From Chrysogorgia sp. JL179-B06 (lineage: Eukaryota > Cnidaria > Anthozoa > Scleralcyonacea > Chrysogorgiidae): a DNA stretch of 64,000 nt. The stretch lies in the NCBI GenBank assembly GCA_035772405.1, contig JAYKKM010000180.1:492001-556000 (forward strand), read 5' to 3'. Below, in pieces: positions 46,301 through 55,243 of the stretch. A model generated the notes under the pieces. That model searched no databases, was not told the DNA's origin, and saw only the letters and a program-made list of their open reading frames with translations. A program made the translations under genes and the position numbers. Within the stretch, counting starts at the first letter, position 1. Every line of letters begins with the position of its first letter.

Positions 46301-49300
46301 CGTTCCGAACGCGTACCGGAACGCGTTCCGAACGCGTACCGGAACGCGTTCCGGAGCCGTTCCGGAACGCGTTCATGAAAACGCGTTTTGTGGACGGATG
46401 GTTGGTACCTTTTTATATGAACGCTCTGTGTTTATTAAAAAGACACTCATCAAATCTTTATTTTATTCATCTGTGAATTAAAACGACCGCTGTAAAAATT
46501 CGTGACTGCCATGCTTCGCATGCATGCACATTGTAATGTGTGCAATGACATGTCGTTTCGCTACAAGTCGTTTCGCTACAAGCAGAAGTCGTTTTGCTAC
46601 AGTATGTAACACAAAGTCGTTTCGCTTCCAGCGTAACAACTGTATGTGTCGACTTACCAACAAACGATTTCGTTTTAATGGTTTATTGGTAAGTCGTTTC
46701 CTACATCTATACGTTTATGTTTCGTTTTGGTTTCATGTCAGTTGGAAATTATTCTGAATTTTGATCTTGAAATATGCTCTGATAAATATGTAATCAATCT
46801 CGTACCCAGAGCCTGCGTTCCTTTATGATTGTCGATGGCGAATTTATATTTCAAGATTATGAGCTCGAGATTTCTATCATGATGTGATAAATGACAATGG
46901 CGAAGGCAGAGTCATCTATCATCTCATAGAAATTGAGAGCGAATAGACTATTGGCAAGCGCGGGGTAAAGTTTATAATGGGCACGCGGCAACATCTTTAT
47001 GAATCATCACTTATTGTTTTCACTCAACTGCCATGATTTTTAGTAACGAAATACTGACGTTTCGAGCGGACGTTTTACTCTGATGAAGGGCTCCGCTCGA
47101 AACGTCAGTATTTCGTCACTAAAAATCTTGATACCCTTTACCACCTTTTCACTTTGCTATATATCCAAAACCCTGTCTACGCGCACTCTACTTTTTAACT
47201 TTATACTATCGTGATATCGTCGGCCGGGTATTTCATGTTCGAAGGTCGTTTTTGATTGACATGTTGATGTTTACATGCTTATGTTCGGACGAAGCAAAAC
47301 ATAATCCGTAGATATAAATTCATATTAGACTCGCGTATACGATAGTGTAGCGAAACGACTTAAGGTTGTAGCGAACTAAACTACTCGTATCACAAGCTGT
47401 GGCGGTCAGCAATGCGCAAGAGCTCGTGAACCAAGACGTTTTGTCCATAATTTGTTTCGCCTGGATAACCGGCGATCTATATTATAATATCTATATATAA
47501 CCGGCGAGTCATATTCGTCTATAAATTTGATATGTTCTTCTGTCACTTTTGGCCTTCGACCACTGCGAGGAGCATCGTTCAATTGACCACTCATTCGATA
47601 TCGCAAAAGAAAAAGACAGATTGCTGATCTTGAGATTTTAATTCCTTCCTCGATTAGAGTATCTTTTATTTTTGGAATCTTTACTCCAGCAGATCTCAAA
47701 GAAATTACTCTTTTTCTTGCATATAATGAAAGCTTTCTCATCGTAAAATATCTCTTATATTCAGTAAATATGGCGGAGCGACGATATGAAACAAGATGAC
47801 GCTACGAATCGGAAAGTGACGACAATTTCCGGATATGGCCGAACTGATCACGACATGTATAGCCTGAAAACCGGAACGCGTTCCGAACGCAATTTGGAAC
47901 GCGTTCGGAACGCGTTCTGGAACGCGTTCGGAACGCGTTCTGGAACGCATCCGGAACGCGTTCTGGAACGCGTTCGGAACGCGTTCGGAACGCGTTTTTG
48001 GTTAGGTTATTTCTGAGCAGTACTGTATACAGTGTTTACATGTAAAAGGCAGACTTAAAGTTTGAAGAGGTAGCTATTAAAATTTCTATGTGTACAGTAT
48101 CCAGTGGTGCCTTTGGTGATGGTAATATATTGGGGTTTTTTTTGGGGGGGTGAGTAATAGTGACATCCCTGGGTTGGCCTGCCCACTGGGAGAAGCAGTT
48201 AAAGCAAATACAGTAATATCATTTTTATTTCTATTATGAAATGCAACTGTAACTCTTGAAAGTAAAACTAGTCTTATTCTTATTCCCAAAGGGAATAACT
48301 GAGCAACAAAGCATTTGATTTGTTTATTCAAAGTGGATTTTTTTGCTTAATAAATTTAATGGCTGATAAGTTATTTTATGGAATAATTAATAATAAACAT
48401 TATTCTGGTTGAGCATTTTCCAACAGGATGTGGTACAATTCTATTGCCTCTCTCCATGTATGTGGCATGCCTAGGTTACATGATGCCATTACATATGCAA
48501 AATACTCTGTATAGATGTTGTCATCCTCTGGAGTTGTGCAATATCCCTGCATGTCTTGCATTTCCTGTTCAGAAACGTGAAATCCGCAATTATTTTCAGT
48601 CAAGAAATACAATTCATCTGGTCTACCAGCCACTGTATCATGCCTTGATGGTCGGATCACATGGGTATTCCAATGATCTTTCACATGGTCAAGGTCACTT
48701 TGAAGTAGATTGGAGAAACAAAACCATAGGCATTCCTTGTGCATCAGGGTTGTTTGAAACAATACCTCGTTCAGTCAAGTCCTTGAAAAAGTCAACCCAC
48801 CACTGGCCTCGGTTTCGACTAAAAAATGACCACCAGCTTTCAATTCGTTGGTTCGATGGTGATGTACCATATCGATGAGCACGCAAACCAGAGAATTGGT
48901 CGTTATAGTTGCGGCGAAAATAACACTGCATCGCTGACATTACGCCATTCTCAGTTCCACAGTCAGTTTGGACAATTGCAGGGCAGCAGCCTTGTTCTCG
49001 AATGCATTCTAAAAAAAACTTTCCAATAACATATGGGTCATTGTTTGTTCTGCTCACTATCAGCCACATAATCCTACGGCTAAAACCGTCAATACAACCG
49101 TGCACTGGGAATCCGAACGGTTTTATTTTGTCGTGCCCATCTACGTGCCAACACCAGTTTGGTCCAGGGTTTACGTATCGTCTACGTTTGAATCGATGAT
49201 TTCGTCGCATGTCTGAGCCAACTGGATCGATTTCACGAAGTAATCTTTGAACTGTACTTCGCCGTACATTTATCTGGTATTTTATACGAAGACAATGCCA

Positions 49301-51781
49301 CATGCCACGATATCCTCGTAAACACCCTGGGCCATCCGTTTCGGTTGCAATTGCCTCGCGAATTCTCTCCTCATCTTCGGCAAAACGTTTTCGTTTTAAG
49401 CCATACTCTTGAAGTCTGTTGTGTAATGTTCTTGTACACATTTTGATTCCATGATGCTTTTCTAAAAACTGCAAAATGTTATCATACTGAAATCCTTTTC
49501 CAAAATAATAGCGTATCAAGCCCTCAGTTGTTTCCAAGGTATAACCACAGGAAGCACAGAAGTTTATACAGTTGTCTATATTTGTAATACATATCGGACA
49601 ATTCATCTTTTGCCTTGACTTAAAACCTTCAACATGCAGTTAAACGAGATATTCGTGGCCATGGACACTGGGGTGTTTAATTATATGTTTCCTGTTTAGC
49701 CATTTTTTTTGTTCTGACTTCGGCGTTGTGCACAGCTAATTTTGTGTTGTGCACAACTAATACTTCTGTATTGTGCACAGCTAATTTTGTGTTGTGCACA
49801 GCTAATACTTCTGTATTTTGCACAGCTAAGTTTGTGTAAGTTTGTGTTGTGCACAACTAATACTTCTGTATTGTGCACAGCTAATTTTGTGTTGTGCACA
49901 GCTAATTTTGTGTTGTGCACAACTAATACTTCTGTATTGTGCTCAGCTAATTTTGTGTTGTGCACAGCTAATTTTGTGTTGTGCACAGCTAATTTTGTGT
50001 TGTGCACAGCTAATTTTGTGTTGTGCACAGCTAATTTTGTGTTGTGCACAGCTAATTTTGTATTGTGCACAGCTAATTTTGTGTTGTGCACAGCTAATTT
50101 TGTGTTGTGCACAGCTAATTTTGTATTGTGCACAGCTAATTTTGTGTTGTGCACAGCTAATTTTGTATCGTGCATTGCCGATAGGGGCCACCGTAAATTA
50201 GTGATTAAATGCCCCAAAGCAGAGGGAGGATTTGTCCGAGGGAGGATTTGTGAAAGACCCAAGGGCGAACTTCCAGAAATCCTCCCGAGGCTTGAGAGGC
50301 ATTAAATCACTAATTTCCTGACATGTCATTTAGGGCCTGTTCATATGAGCCGGGATCCGCGCGTTCTTGTTATTTCATATTTAAAAAGACTTTGTGTTCA
50401 TATGGGAAGCGAGCCAGCCAGCCCGGCTAGGTGAGATCCCACCTTGAGCTAGGCGGGATCCCGGTGAAGTGGGATGAACATTTTCCATATGAACACAAAT
50501 TTGCCGGGCTGGCCCGGTGAACCGGGATGAATTAAGCATCGCGCGTGACTGGAGCTGAGTTTGTGAGGGAAGAGAATTGATTTCGTTGCAGTTCGGAAAT
50601 GATTGGAAACTTGATCACTTGCTTGATGGCTTCCAAAGCACGAATCTGAATATTAGGCGCTTGGTTTAAATCAACAACCTCGTGACGTCTTGCCCGTCTA
50701 TCTAAGTCATCTTCGTTTCGTTTTCTTCAACCTCTCCAGAAAATAGCTACGTTTTCGCAGATTTGTTTGATATACAGCATCATGTAATCGCTTTTCGTGG
50801 ATTTTAACTAGCAAATTAAACCAAGCCGTATAACTGAACAAAGATGGATAATAGAGATATTAATTGTAAGTGCGGACTTGTCCCAGATTTCTACAAAGCG
50901 CACTCCCGGGCCTAGAATGAAATTCCCATACGAAGCTGCCCGGCTCATATGAACAGGCCCTTAGAAGTTTTGACGTGAAACAATTGTTTAATGTTGAGTG
51001 AAGATGTAAAAGTGAATATTAATGTTTGCATGATTGTTGTCTTGATTATTTAATGCCGGCATTTCTTTGTTGTGTAAAAAAGTATTGTTTGCTCAATGCT
51101 CACGCAAAATTAGAAATTTGCCCAGTTAGAGGGCGAATTAGAGCGAAAACGTTACACCACAGGCGGAGAGGGAAGGGTGAGCATGCCATTTATCCTGGTC
51201 AGCGGCAAGCCATCGTCTTCTGGACGATCCTTTTATTAGTATTAAGGTAAGTAATTGGATTTTTACTTAGTTTTCCTGTGTCGCAGGGGTTAGGGTTAGA
51301 AAACCCATAGGGCGGGGGCGTTAGGGTTCGCATTTAAGTTGTTTTTGGGTTAGCATGTAGTTCTATGATGTATATCATATTATCATGATATAGGCATCTC
51401 TCGCGGATATTAAAAAAGATCGTCCAGAAGACGATTGCTTGCCGCTGACCGCGATAAATGGCATTCTCACCCTCCCTCTCCGCCCGTGGGTGTAACGTTT
51501 CCCGAACAAGAGGCAATCATGGTATTACAAACAATACAAATTATATTTCGTCGGTAAAAATGGTATTACAAACTAATACCATCACCTGTCGGGAAATTTA
51601 CACACTTTTTCTTTTTTACAGTGATAACAAACAACTGGTTGACACAATTAAACTTGATCTGCTCTCTGCTATTGCACCAACACCAAAGTCTCTCTATAAA
51701 ACTAGTGCAGCAGCACATCGTAACCATGCTTTCACTGGTCACAACTTTGACCCAGTTGATCCAAAATCTAAACGTATTTAG
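34308..51781 (+). CDS. EGF-repeat type I transmembrane protein, seven exons, 838 residues
   Basis: Exons: 34308-35664, 37102-37446, 39099-39230, 39402-39472, 39615-39849, 40962-41178, 51622-51781. All introns are GT-AG, phases agree, and the total is 2517 bases. Residues 1-20 form a signal peptide (MRLSISRCIYFGLLVSFSYG). Three EGF-like repeats follow, then a unique domain of about 170 residues with four or more N-glycosylation sites (about residues 135-305). Eight more EGF-like repeats run to the end of exon 3; each cassette has the CxxxPCxNxxxC pattern and CxCxxGYxGxxC. Exons 4-5 encode a further cysteine-containing ectodomain. Exon 6 has a membrane helix (TIALTVGLVFALVGLFTAAF) and a basic stop-transfer; exon 7 gives a tail of about 55 residues. 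A cell-surface adhesion or signalling role is likely; no DSL, laminin-G or Notch-type motifs were seen. The ATG choice rests on the signal peptide. Confidence 0.85.
35730..35800 (-). mobile_element. Partial SINE in intron 1, inverted
   Basis: GATACATGGGCGATCGTCAAG and TCCTCAGAAAAATTATTCTG match the reverse complement of the SINE tail at 1500-1545. Confidence 0.65.
35801..37101. other. Rest of intron 1
   Basis: AT-rich, including a TATTATAAT-rich patch at about 36500-36610. Open frames at 35870-36127 and 36630-37003 show no domain features. Confidence 0.5.
37666..37838 (+). mobile_element. tRNA-derived SINE in intron 2
   Basis: It shares GTAACCTTCACT-TCCATCTGAG, GTAGCTCAATGGTTAGAGC (A box) and a GAGCTTGACAGTCAT tail with the copy at 1399. 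The middle contains an extra duplicated segment and the B box is degraded. Confidence 0.75.
38030..38530 (-). pseudogene. LINE C-terminal fragment in intron 2
   Basis: Reading leftward from 38507: LQRLQSCTARVIMGEKYDIR, then degenerate codons for a SFKYSGAMLWN-like ending and FKNKIATM. This is the end of a CR1/L2-like ORF2. Frameshifts and stops are present. Confidence 0.7.
38662..38986. mobile_element. TTAA-flanked foldback MITE, copy 2 (intron 2)
   Basis: Inverted arms begin AGTGCATAATACGTCTGTGG and hold the AAATTTCATCTTCATAGAC block shared with the copy at 4734-5064. TTAA lies at 38658-38661 and 38987-38990. Confidence 0.85.
40405..40850. repeat. AT-only minisatellite in intron 5
   Basis: About twelve units of a 17-bp repeat (AATAATTAATAAATTAT) at 40405-40612, passing into shorter AATTATAAT and TATATAAT repeats. 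Confidence 0.9.
41470..42142. mobile_element. TIR element rich in ATCGAT words (intron 6)
   Basis: Ends ACCCGGCGTGATTAATCGAT and its inverted counterpart (AATTAATCACGCCGGGTA). Both subterminal regions have repeated ATCGAT/AATCGATA words, as in hAT-type elements. No ORF and no certain target duplication. Confidence 0.65.
42241..43219. mobile_element. 979-bp Mutator-like element (intron 6)
   Basis: Ends CTGCCTCGTCC and GGAGGAGGCAG. A perfect 9-bp duplication TGAGCAGCT flanks at 42232-42240 and 43220-43228. It contains a short open frame at 42333-42485 (MVFSVMATNLSNLYIEISEW) that runs into a possible donor (TATAG/GTAAAA), perhaps a captured exon. No transposase. Confidence 0.85.
43432..43620 (+). 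repeat. Left 21-bp subterminal repeat array
   Basis: About nine units of ACAACACAAAATTAGCTGTGC with variants (GATAC or AATAC for AACAC) and one 24-bp variant (AATACAGAAGTATTAGTTGTGC). All lengths are multiples of three, so the array stays open and encodes a NTKLAVH heptad in frame with the HECT gene. Confidence 0.95.
43693..45768 (+). CDS. Transposon-borne HECT-domain E3 ubiquitin ligase-like protein, 691 residues
   Basis: Single intact frame. Residues 1-23 form a zinc ribbon (MYCAFCGHNLTESTVYCTKC; C3, C6, C17, C20). Residues about 30-90 are low-complexity and basic. A middle domain (about 95-200; FINVGIMKNDKGEAKPMRGK ... VYPDGKLARTLPGC) is of a type I recall from multi-copy G2E3-like genes of fish and invertebrates. 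The HECT domain spans about 345-691 (EEGIDQGGLTRDFF; YFFYGVLVGLALLHG). The catalytic cysteine is C655 in VSTCSLTLKFP, so the ligase is probably active: it would accept ubiquitin from an E2 and pass it to a substrate. I chose the ATG at 43693 because the in-frame extension back to 43423 is only the repeat array. Promoter probably within the TIR. Confidence 0.85.
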   Translation: MYCAFCGHNLTESTVYCTKCGKGKVNSDNNDEIKNPPSAPTTSSGRGSGSAGFASASGKRCLSFESFYAKKSNDRLSHFKIKKTSGKKRSDEPRDTFINVGIMKNDKGEAKPMRGKTLPLKVNKDIEYDEFLEAALVKRVAYDRSFDRTLSWLLVYPDGKLARTLPGCNEHFTLRKYKEDIGKPYSRLTFFLCSLLSTGEESDKPDLTCDDFFYDDYEPIPIDMLEEILPGEVLDEFSCSNIDGTSCTNVSSTNHSSLQAIESLTSTHSMSNVMQVVDNNGGISSPTVIDDASLRDVLKSKLQTILSVKTSDRLKLVVRRRRIWSDTMEKLALFFCPNGSALPDEADVTFHPLNFFLDVKFIGEEGIDQGGLTRDFFSSVFEAGLTHVMQGNPEKEYFTLQHNCLALESKEYFFYGVLVGLALLHGCPGPRKWTPTLARYILKMDMEESSTDEVPDHEVRKKLCCLSKCESEEQLNELLLDFPERFDAGYAKGHVSLTEKHIFVTKIIRHFVISVCLEEIQQLVEGLNKVGVLSLLERFKDDAIKELIPSTDLLASAIMDFWCVEYSPEGSNKRVTEEDIVYNFSFFLDEVAQGKVNGIQVHDIESGQLVNSSISLHDVLQFLTGARYFCQSLSNASLEFDHEAANGRRVDVSTCSLTLKFPCNSRYTGSSKDFVKNFSEDIICSPGFGKA
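45986..46173. mobile_element. Foldback MITE inside the transposon
   Basis: Arms AAATAGACCACTTTCATAATG and its complement, plus inner TATGTGCAT/ATGCACATA blocks, flank a loop of about 60 bp. It lies 3' of the HECT gene. Confidence 0.65.
46540..47405. other. Interior of the Tc1-type element
   Basis: AAGTCGTTTCGCTACA words repeat at 46552-46640 and reappear inverted near 47345, suggesting another nested element. A 100-bp foldback with GACGTTTCGAGCGGA arms lies at 47032-47132. No coding similarity. Confidence 0.5.
47406..47741 (-). pseudogene. Tc1-type transposase N-terminal fragment
   Basis: Residues 1-75 read LSLYARKRVISLRSAGVKIP and IKISRSAICLFLLRYRMSG, a paired-type helix-turn-helix, then DAPRSGRRPKVTEEHIKFID, the GRPR-like linker before the second helical domain. 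Similarity stops at about residue 78; the DDE catalytic domain is absent. Confidence 0.75.
48400..49606 (-). CDS. Zinc-ribbon DDE integrase-like transposase, one frameshift
   Basis: The main frame (49606-48695) starts MNCPICITNIDNCINFCASC, a zinc ribbon with C3, C6, C17, C20. A helix-turn-helix-like region is at about 35-70 (YDNILQFLEK ... LHNRLQEYGLKRKR), and a second at 95-125 (GYRGMWHCLRI ... RRSTVQRLLRE). The integrase core has D156 (WHVDGHDK), D215 (VQTDCGTEN) and E256 (SNQRIESWWS), the D-D-E triad of rve-type transposases. A one-base frameshift near 48760 shifts reading to the frame at 48762-48400 (HKECLWFCFSNLLQSDLDHV ...), which ends ENAQPE. Repaired length would be about 400 residues. 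This is the likely transposase, but this copy is inactive unless the shift is an error. Confidence 0.85.
49731..50170 (-). repeat. Right 21-bp subterminal repeat array
   Basis: About 21 units of the same 21-bp repeat as the left array in opposite orientation, including several 24-bp TACTTCTGTATTGTGC variants toward the inside. Open frames on both strands through it are artefacts of the length being a multiple of three. Confidence 0.95.
50203..50323. mobile_element. Right part of a palindromic MITE split by the transposon
   Basis: The arm GGCATTAAATCACTAATTTCC at its right end pairs with GGAAATTAGT (43394-43403) plus GATTAAATGCC (50203 on). The 6.8-kb transposon inserted in the left arm. Confidence 0.6.
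50333..50960. mobile_element. 628-bp MITE with TTA duplication (Harbinger-like)
   Basis: Ends GGGCCTGTTCATATGAGCCG and CGGCTCATATGAACAGGCCC, flanked by TTA (50330-50332, 50961-50963). GGGCCTGTT with a TTA duplication is typical of PIF/Harbinger MITEs. Internal repeats of the end motif occur at 50395-50540. Confidence 0.8.
51149..51500. mobile_element. Foldback element in intron 6
   Basis: Arms of about 90 bp (AACGTTACACCAC ... GTCTTCTGGACGAT and complement) surround an interior of about 130 bp. No duplication identified. Confidence 0.65.
51622..51781 (+). CDS. Last exon of the EGF gene (cytoplasmic tail)
   Basis: A TTTTTCTTTTTTACAG acceptor precedes it. Exon 6 ends with AG of a split codon, and this exon supplies T, giving serine and an open frame to TAG at 51779-51781 (DTIKLDLLSAIAPTPKSLYK). 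The phase match across 10.4 kb is the main support. The tail has several S/T and tyrosines that could be modified. Confidence 0.75.
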
Positions 51782-51849
51782 ATGCTTTGTTTAACTTATA
51801 TACATTTTGTAAAATTATAATAATTATACAGTATACAGTATACAGTAGC

Positions 51850-52460
51850 GGGTGAGGCTATTCTGCACTCAGTTGATGTAGTGACGTCATACGAATAATT
51901 CACGAAGTTCGTCGGGAAATGCTCGGTCTATCTTCGCGTTGCGCGAAATGTAATATTCCCCGCGAATTTTAATTCAAAATGAATACGGTGCGTGAACTAA
52001 TTGTAAACAAGACTAAAAGATGTGGGAAAAGGGGCAATTATTTTGTTGGTTTTATCGATGTATTATGTCCCTCCCTACAGTGCGTGGCTACTCTGTGAAC
52101 TCGACGACTGTATAATAAACAGGTTTCTCCACCCATGACCCAGTTATGATTGAATCAAAATAATGAATCATGTGTATACAGTATACTATTTTCTATTTAC
52201 GTCTGAGTGACTGTGGTAGGCTCAGTAGCAGCGCTGCGCCACTAAAAACATTAAAACAACATATAAACAATCCAAGTATTATCAAAAAGAGAAAAAGTCC
52301 AAGTAATCAAAACATCGCCACTAGCACTCCTGAGAATATTGGAAGATGAAGAAAACTGCTTGATCTTCTGGCATGCAATTCAATTAACGGTGCCATATTT
52401 ACGAACATTTTCCGTCGATATGACGTCACTACATCAACTGAGTGCAGTATAGCCTCACCC
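51850..52460. mobile_element. 611-bp MITE with 10-bp duplication in the 3' UTR
   Basis: Ends GGGTGAGGCTATTCTGCACT and the complement. A perfect ATACAGTAGC duplication lies at 51840-51849 and 52461-52470. It starts 69 bp after the EGF stop codon. AATAAA at 52114-52119 inside it may serve as the gene's polyadenylation signal. The 9-10-bp duplication suggests Mutator-like. Confidence 0.85.
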
Positions 52461-52655
52461 ATACAGTAGCACAATTTGCATCACTGCTTAATTGTCATGC
52501 CAAGAGATATTTTCTGTTAAACGTTAACTTGCCATTTCCTCATATTGACTAGTTGGCTTAATGAAGTTAAACATTTCCTGTTTTGTATTTGATTGTTCAG
52601 AAATCCAGTCAAATACAAAGCAGGATATTGTTCAACAAACTTCATCAACCAACAT

Positions 52656-54002
52656 CAGTGGCGTAGAGTGTAGACAGACCTGGTACCAGTTCTAAAACGC
52701 TTCAAGTGTCAGTTATGGGTTACAACCTGGCTCGCGCAAATGCAGTCCCACGAGCATTTTGTCTTGCGTTAATTTACAAGTGTACTGAAATCCTAAGGGG
52801 AGGTGGTGTGAGAGACGGCTGACTAAAATCTAAAGGCGGGGGGTTATGGTTAGGAAAACTTTAAGCGGGGGTTAGGGTTAGGATTAGGGTTAAGATTAGG
52901 ATCTCTTAAATCAAATTCCAGATTGTAACCCAGTGACGCTTCGAAGCGCGATTCTAAAATGTAGAACTGAAACTGTTGAAAGGGGTGGCCCTGGCGTCAG
53001 CTATGAACATGAGACTCCAGTGACGTCAGCTATGAACATGAGCGTTGCCTAAAATTAATACGTTCGAGTTAGCGAGTTTCAGTGCCCGAAATGCATGGAC
53101 ACCCTCCTCCCTTTGAAATCCGGTCGTTGATGATGGCTTTTTACTGTCATGACGAAATAAGGAACAGAATACATACTACGATCAAATTTTTACCTATCGA
53201 TATTTTCACGTATTTATAAAGAGCTTCTAAATATTACTCAGTCGAAACCGTTTCGCGATTCCACGATGGCAAGTATTATTTTTCTGACTCCGAATCTGGA
53301 GTTGTTATGTCCTGACCAGCGTAACGAAGTGACGTCAGATTCTCAACGCGAAGACTCCACATGGCTAATTCTTCAAGTAAATCAAGGTCGTTTTTTCAAA
53401 TTCTTCGTCTGAAAGGCTGAACATGTCATCTACTTCTCGAAGAAAACAAGTAACCTCGACTGAAATTCAGGCGTAGCATTGAGAATCTGACGTCACAAAC
53501 AATATTACCTTTTGAAATTACGGGCTCACTTCGAACACATTTTTAGTAATGGTTGCCTATTATAGTAGTGATTTCAGAGCTCAAAATACATACTTCAAAA
53601 TACCATTTTTTAGTTTTTTTTTATATCGATGATCACTTTCGACCCTGAAATACTATTCTATGCTAAAGAAAATCGAAAAGACGGGGTGAATTTTCATCGT
53701 AGTGCCACTTTAAGGATAAAACAGATAAATTAAGCATGGTGTTTTTCTAGCTTATCCAATTATCTTTCAAAACTCAATTTGCCGTGATAAATGTTATATC
53801 TGAAGAAGTCAATGAGTATACGCGATGAGTTCAGTTTTATAAACTGATATTGAAATCTTGCATATTTTAGAAATGGCTTGATGCCCTATTTTCGGAAAAA
53901 TTATTCTCAAAAATAGCGTGGTGTTCGTGCATTTGTCACGAGAACACCGCCACTGCCATTAAATTCGGCGCGAGCATAACATTTGTTTTGGCTACGCCAC
54001 TG
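52656..54002. mobile_element. hAT-type element, non-coding
   Basis: Ends CAGTGGCGTAG and CTACGCCACTG, classic hAT termini. The 8-bp duplication has one mismatch (ACCAACAT at 52648-52655, ACCAACTT at 54003-54010). It holds degenerate TTAGGG-like repeats (52830-52905) and no ORF over 60 codons. Confidence 0.8.
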
Positions 54003-54317
54003 ACCAACTTGTCAATGATATGTGAGGAGATGAATTGCTTAACTTTTTCCAGAACACTTTGACAGTAAATGCACCTAGAGCATATTATATAAGCATTCTG
54101 CTTGAGCAATTATCATTGCTTAGAGATATGTACAGCATGTATATTTACTACACTATAATTTGTAATTAGAACCCCTACAACATATCACGGAGAAGCTAGC
54201 TGGCACACTATTTCTGTAAATAAGAGGCAAAAATAGATTAGTACGAAGCCAGAATTTGGCTAGCCTGCATGTGTACTGCAGCCTGAATACAACTCGTATA
54301 TCAGATATACAAGCAGT

Positions 54318-55243
54318 CATAGACGGATTTTCTGGGGGGGTGCCACCCCCCCAAATATCAGTTTTCACCCCCCCAAACAAACTGTTCACCCCTCCAAAAA
54401 AAATTTTCAACCCCCCAATTTTCGGCATAATAACTAAATAGTCCACTCGAACGTGCAGAGTGTTGATGATAAAAAATAAATGTAACACTCTGAAACTAAT
54501 CGCTCCTGGTTTATTGGAGCAATATAAAGCTTTAAGGCAGACTTCGACCTTTGCCCTATGGTCATTTGGTCAATGAAAATCATGCGCGTTTTAAGTAACC
54601 CTCGACGTAACCCGTGGTTTAAGCCGTTTAACACATGTAAAATTTATGAATTTCAATTGCCAATAGATATTTTCGATTTTTCGCAGCCTCATGAAATTTC
54701 TCCTCTGAATAGAGATTTTTGCTAGCTTTTTATGCGGGATCGAATGATGTTGTACTCGCCTCACAATATAGCTGATAACCAAGAGAATTGAGACTGCATT
54801 TAAGATAAAGTAAAAAATGGACGAAAACTTGATTATTGATCTTAGAAACCTTTTGAAGGTCTTTAGAATTAGTATTCGAGTAGCGCGCCATAAATTGTAC
54901 TCGGATTCAAACAACAGTACAACACAATGATTTTATAAAAGTAAACCACTAAACCCGTATTTTGTGTTGGGTTTACACTTTACACTTTACAGGTTCATTT
55001 AATTTTAACTCTCTCAAATGCAAAAACTTCAAAAAAACTTAGTTTTTTGCGAGGCTAGAAATCTTGATTTTTTCAAATTTTTCCTGGGGTACTTTGTTTT
55101 CTACTCTCTAGCCTCCTTCTCGCGGCTCTACCCCTAGAGTCTAACTGTCTAGACCTCACCTTGGTTTGGTGACGCTTTGTGTTACCTCACCCCCCTAAAA
55201 TTTATGGCACCACCCCAGTAAAAAATATGAAAATCCGTCTATG
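54318..55243. mobile_element. hAT-type element with C-rich subterminal repeats
   Basis: Ends CATAGACGGATTTTC and GAAAATCCGTCTATG with perfect 8-bp duplications CAAGCAGT (54310-54317, 55244-55251). Next to the left end are repeated CACCCCCCCAAA words, and CACCCC words recur at the right. Open frames inside have no transposase features. Confidence 0.85.

Larger units (their letters stand above)
46232..48025. mobile_element. Tc1/mariner-type element nested in the transposon
   Basis: Ends CAGTACTGCTCAGAA and TTCTGAGCAGTACTG are inverted and flanked by TA (46230-46231, 48026-48027), the Tc1/mariner target. Subterminal arrays of GGAACGCGTTCCGAACGCGT-like units occupy about 46260-46375 and 47871-47997. 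It separates the two convergent genes of the host element, so it inserted without breaking either. Confidence 0.85.
43404..50194. mobile_element. 6.8-kb transposon encoding a HECT ligase and a DDE integrase
   Basis: The termini are perfect inverted repeats over at least 50 bp, starting ACGGTGGCCCCTATCGG. A perfect 8-bp duplication AAATTAGT lies at 43396-43403 and 50195-50202. Inside each end is a 21-bp repeat array (about 9 units left, about 21 right). Two genes converge: HECT protein from the left, integrase from the right. Perfect ends and an intact HECT frame indicate a recent insertion. It lies in the last intron of the EGF gene. I cannot place it in a named superfamily. Confidence 0.9.

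Noticed and set aside
46478..46757. Open frames over CGTTTCGCTACA repeats
   Set aside because: Repeat-driven frames on both strands without any domain.
47032..47132. Hammerhead ribozyme-like words CTGATGA and CGAAAC
   Set aside because: The second helix would be only three weak pairs and no loop is left for stem III; the words are part of a long foldback.
49696..50305. Long open frames on both strands over the right array
   Set aside because: Both arise from a 21-bp repeat without stops; neither joins the integrase frame.
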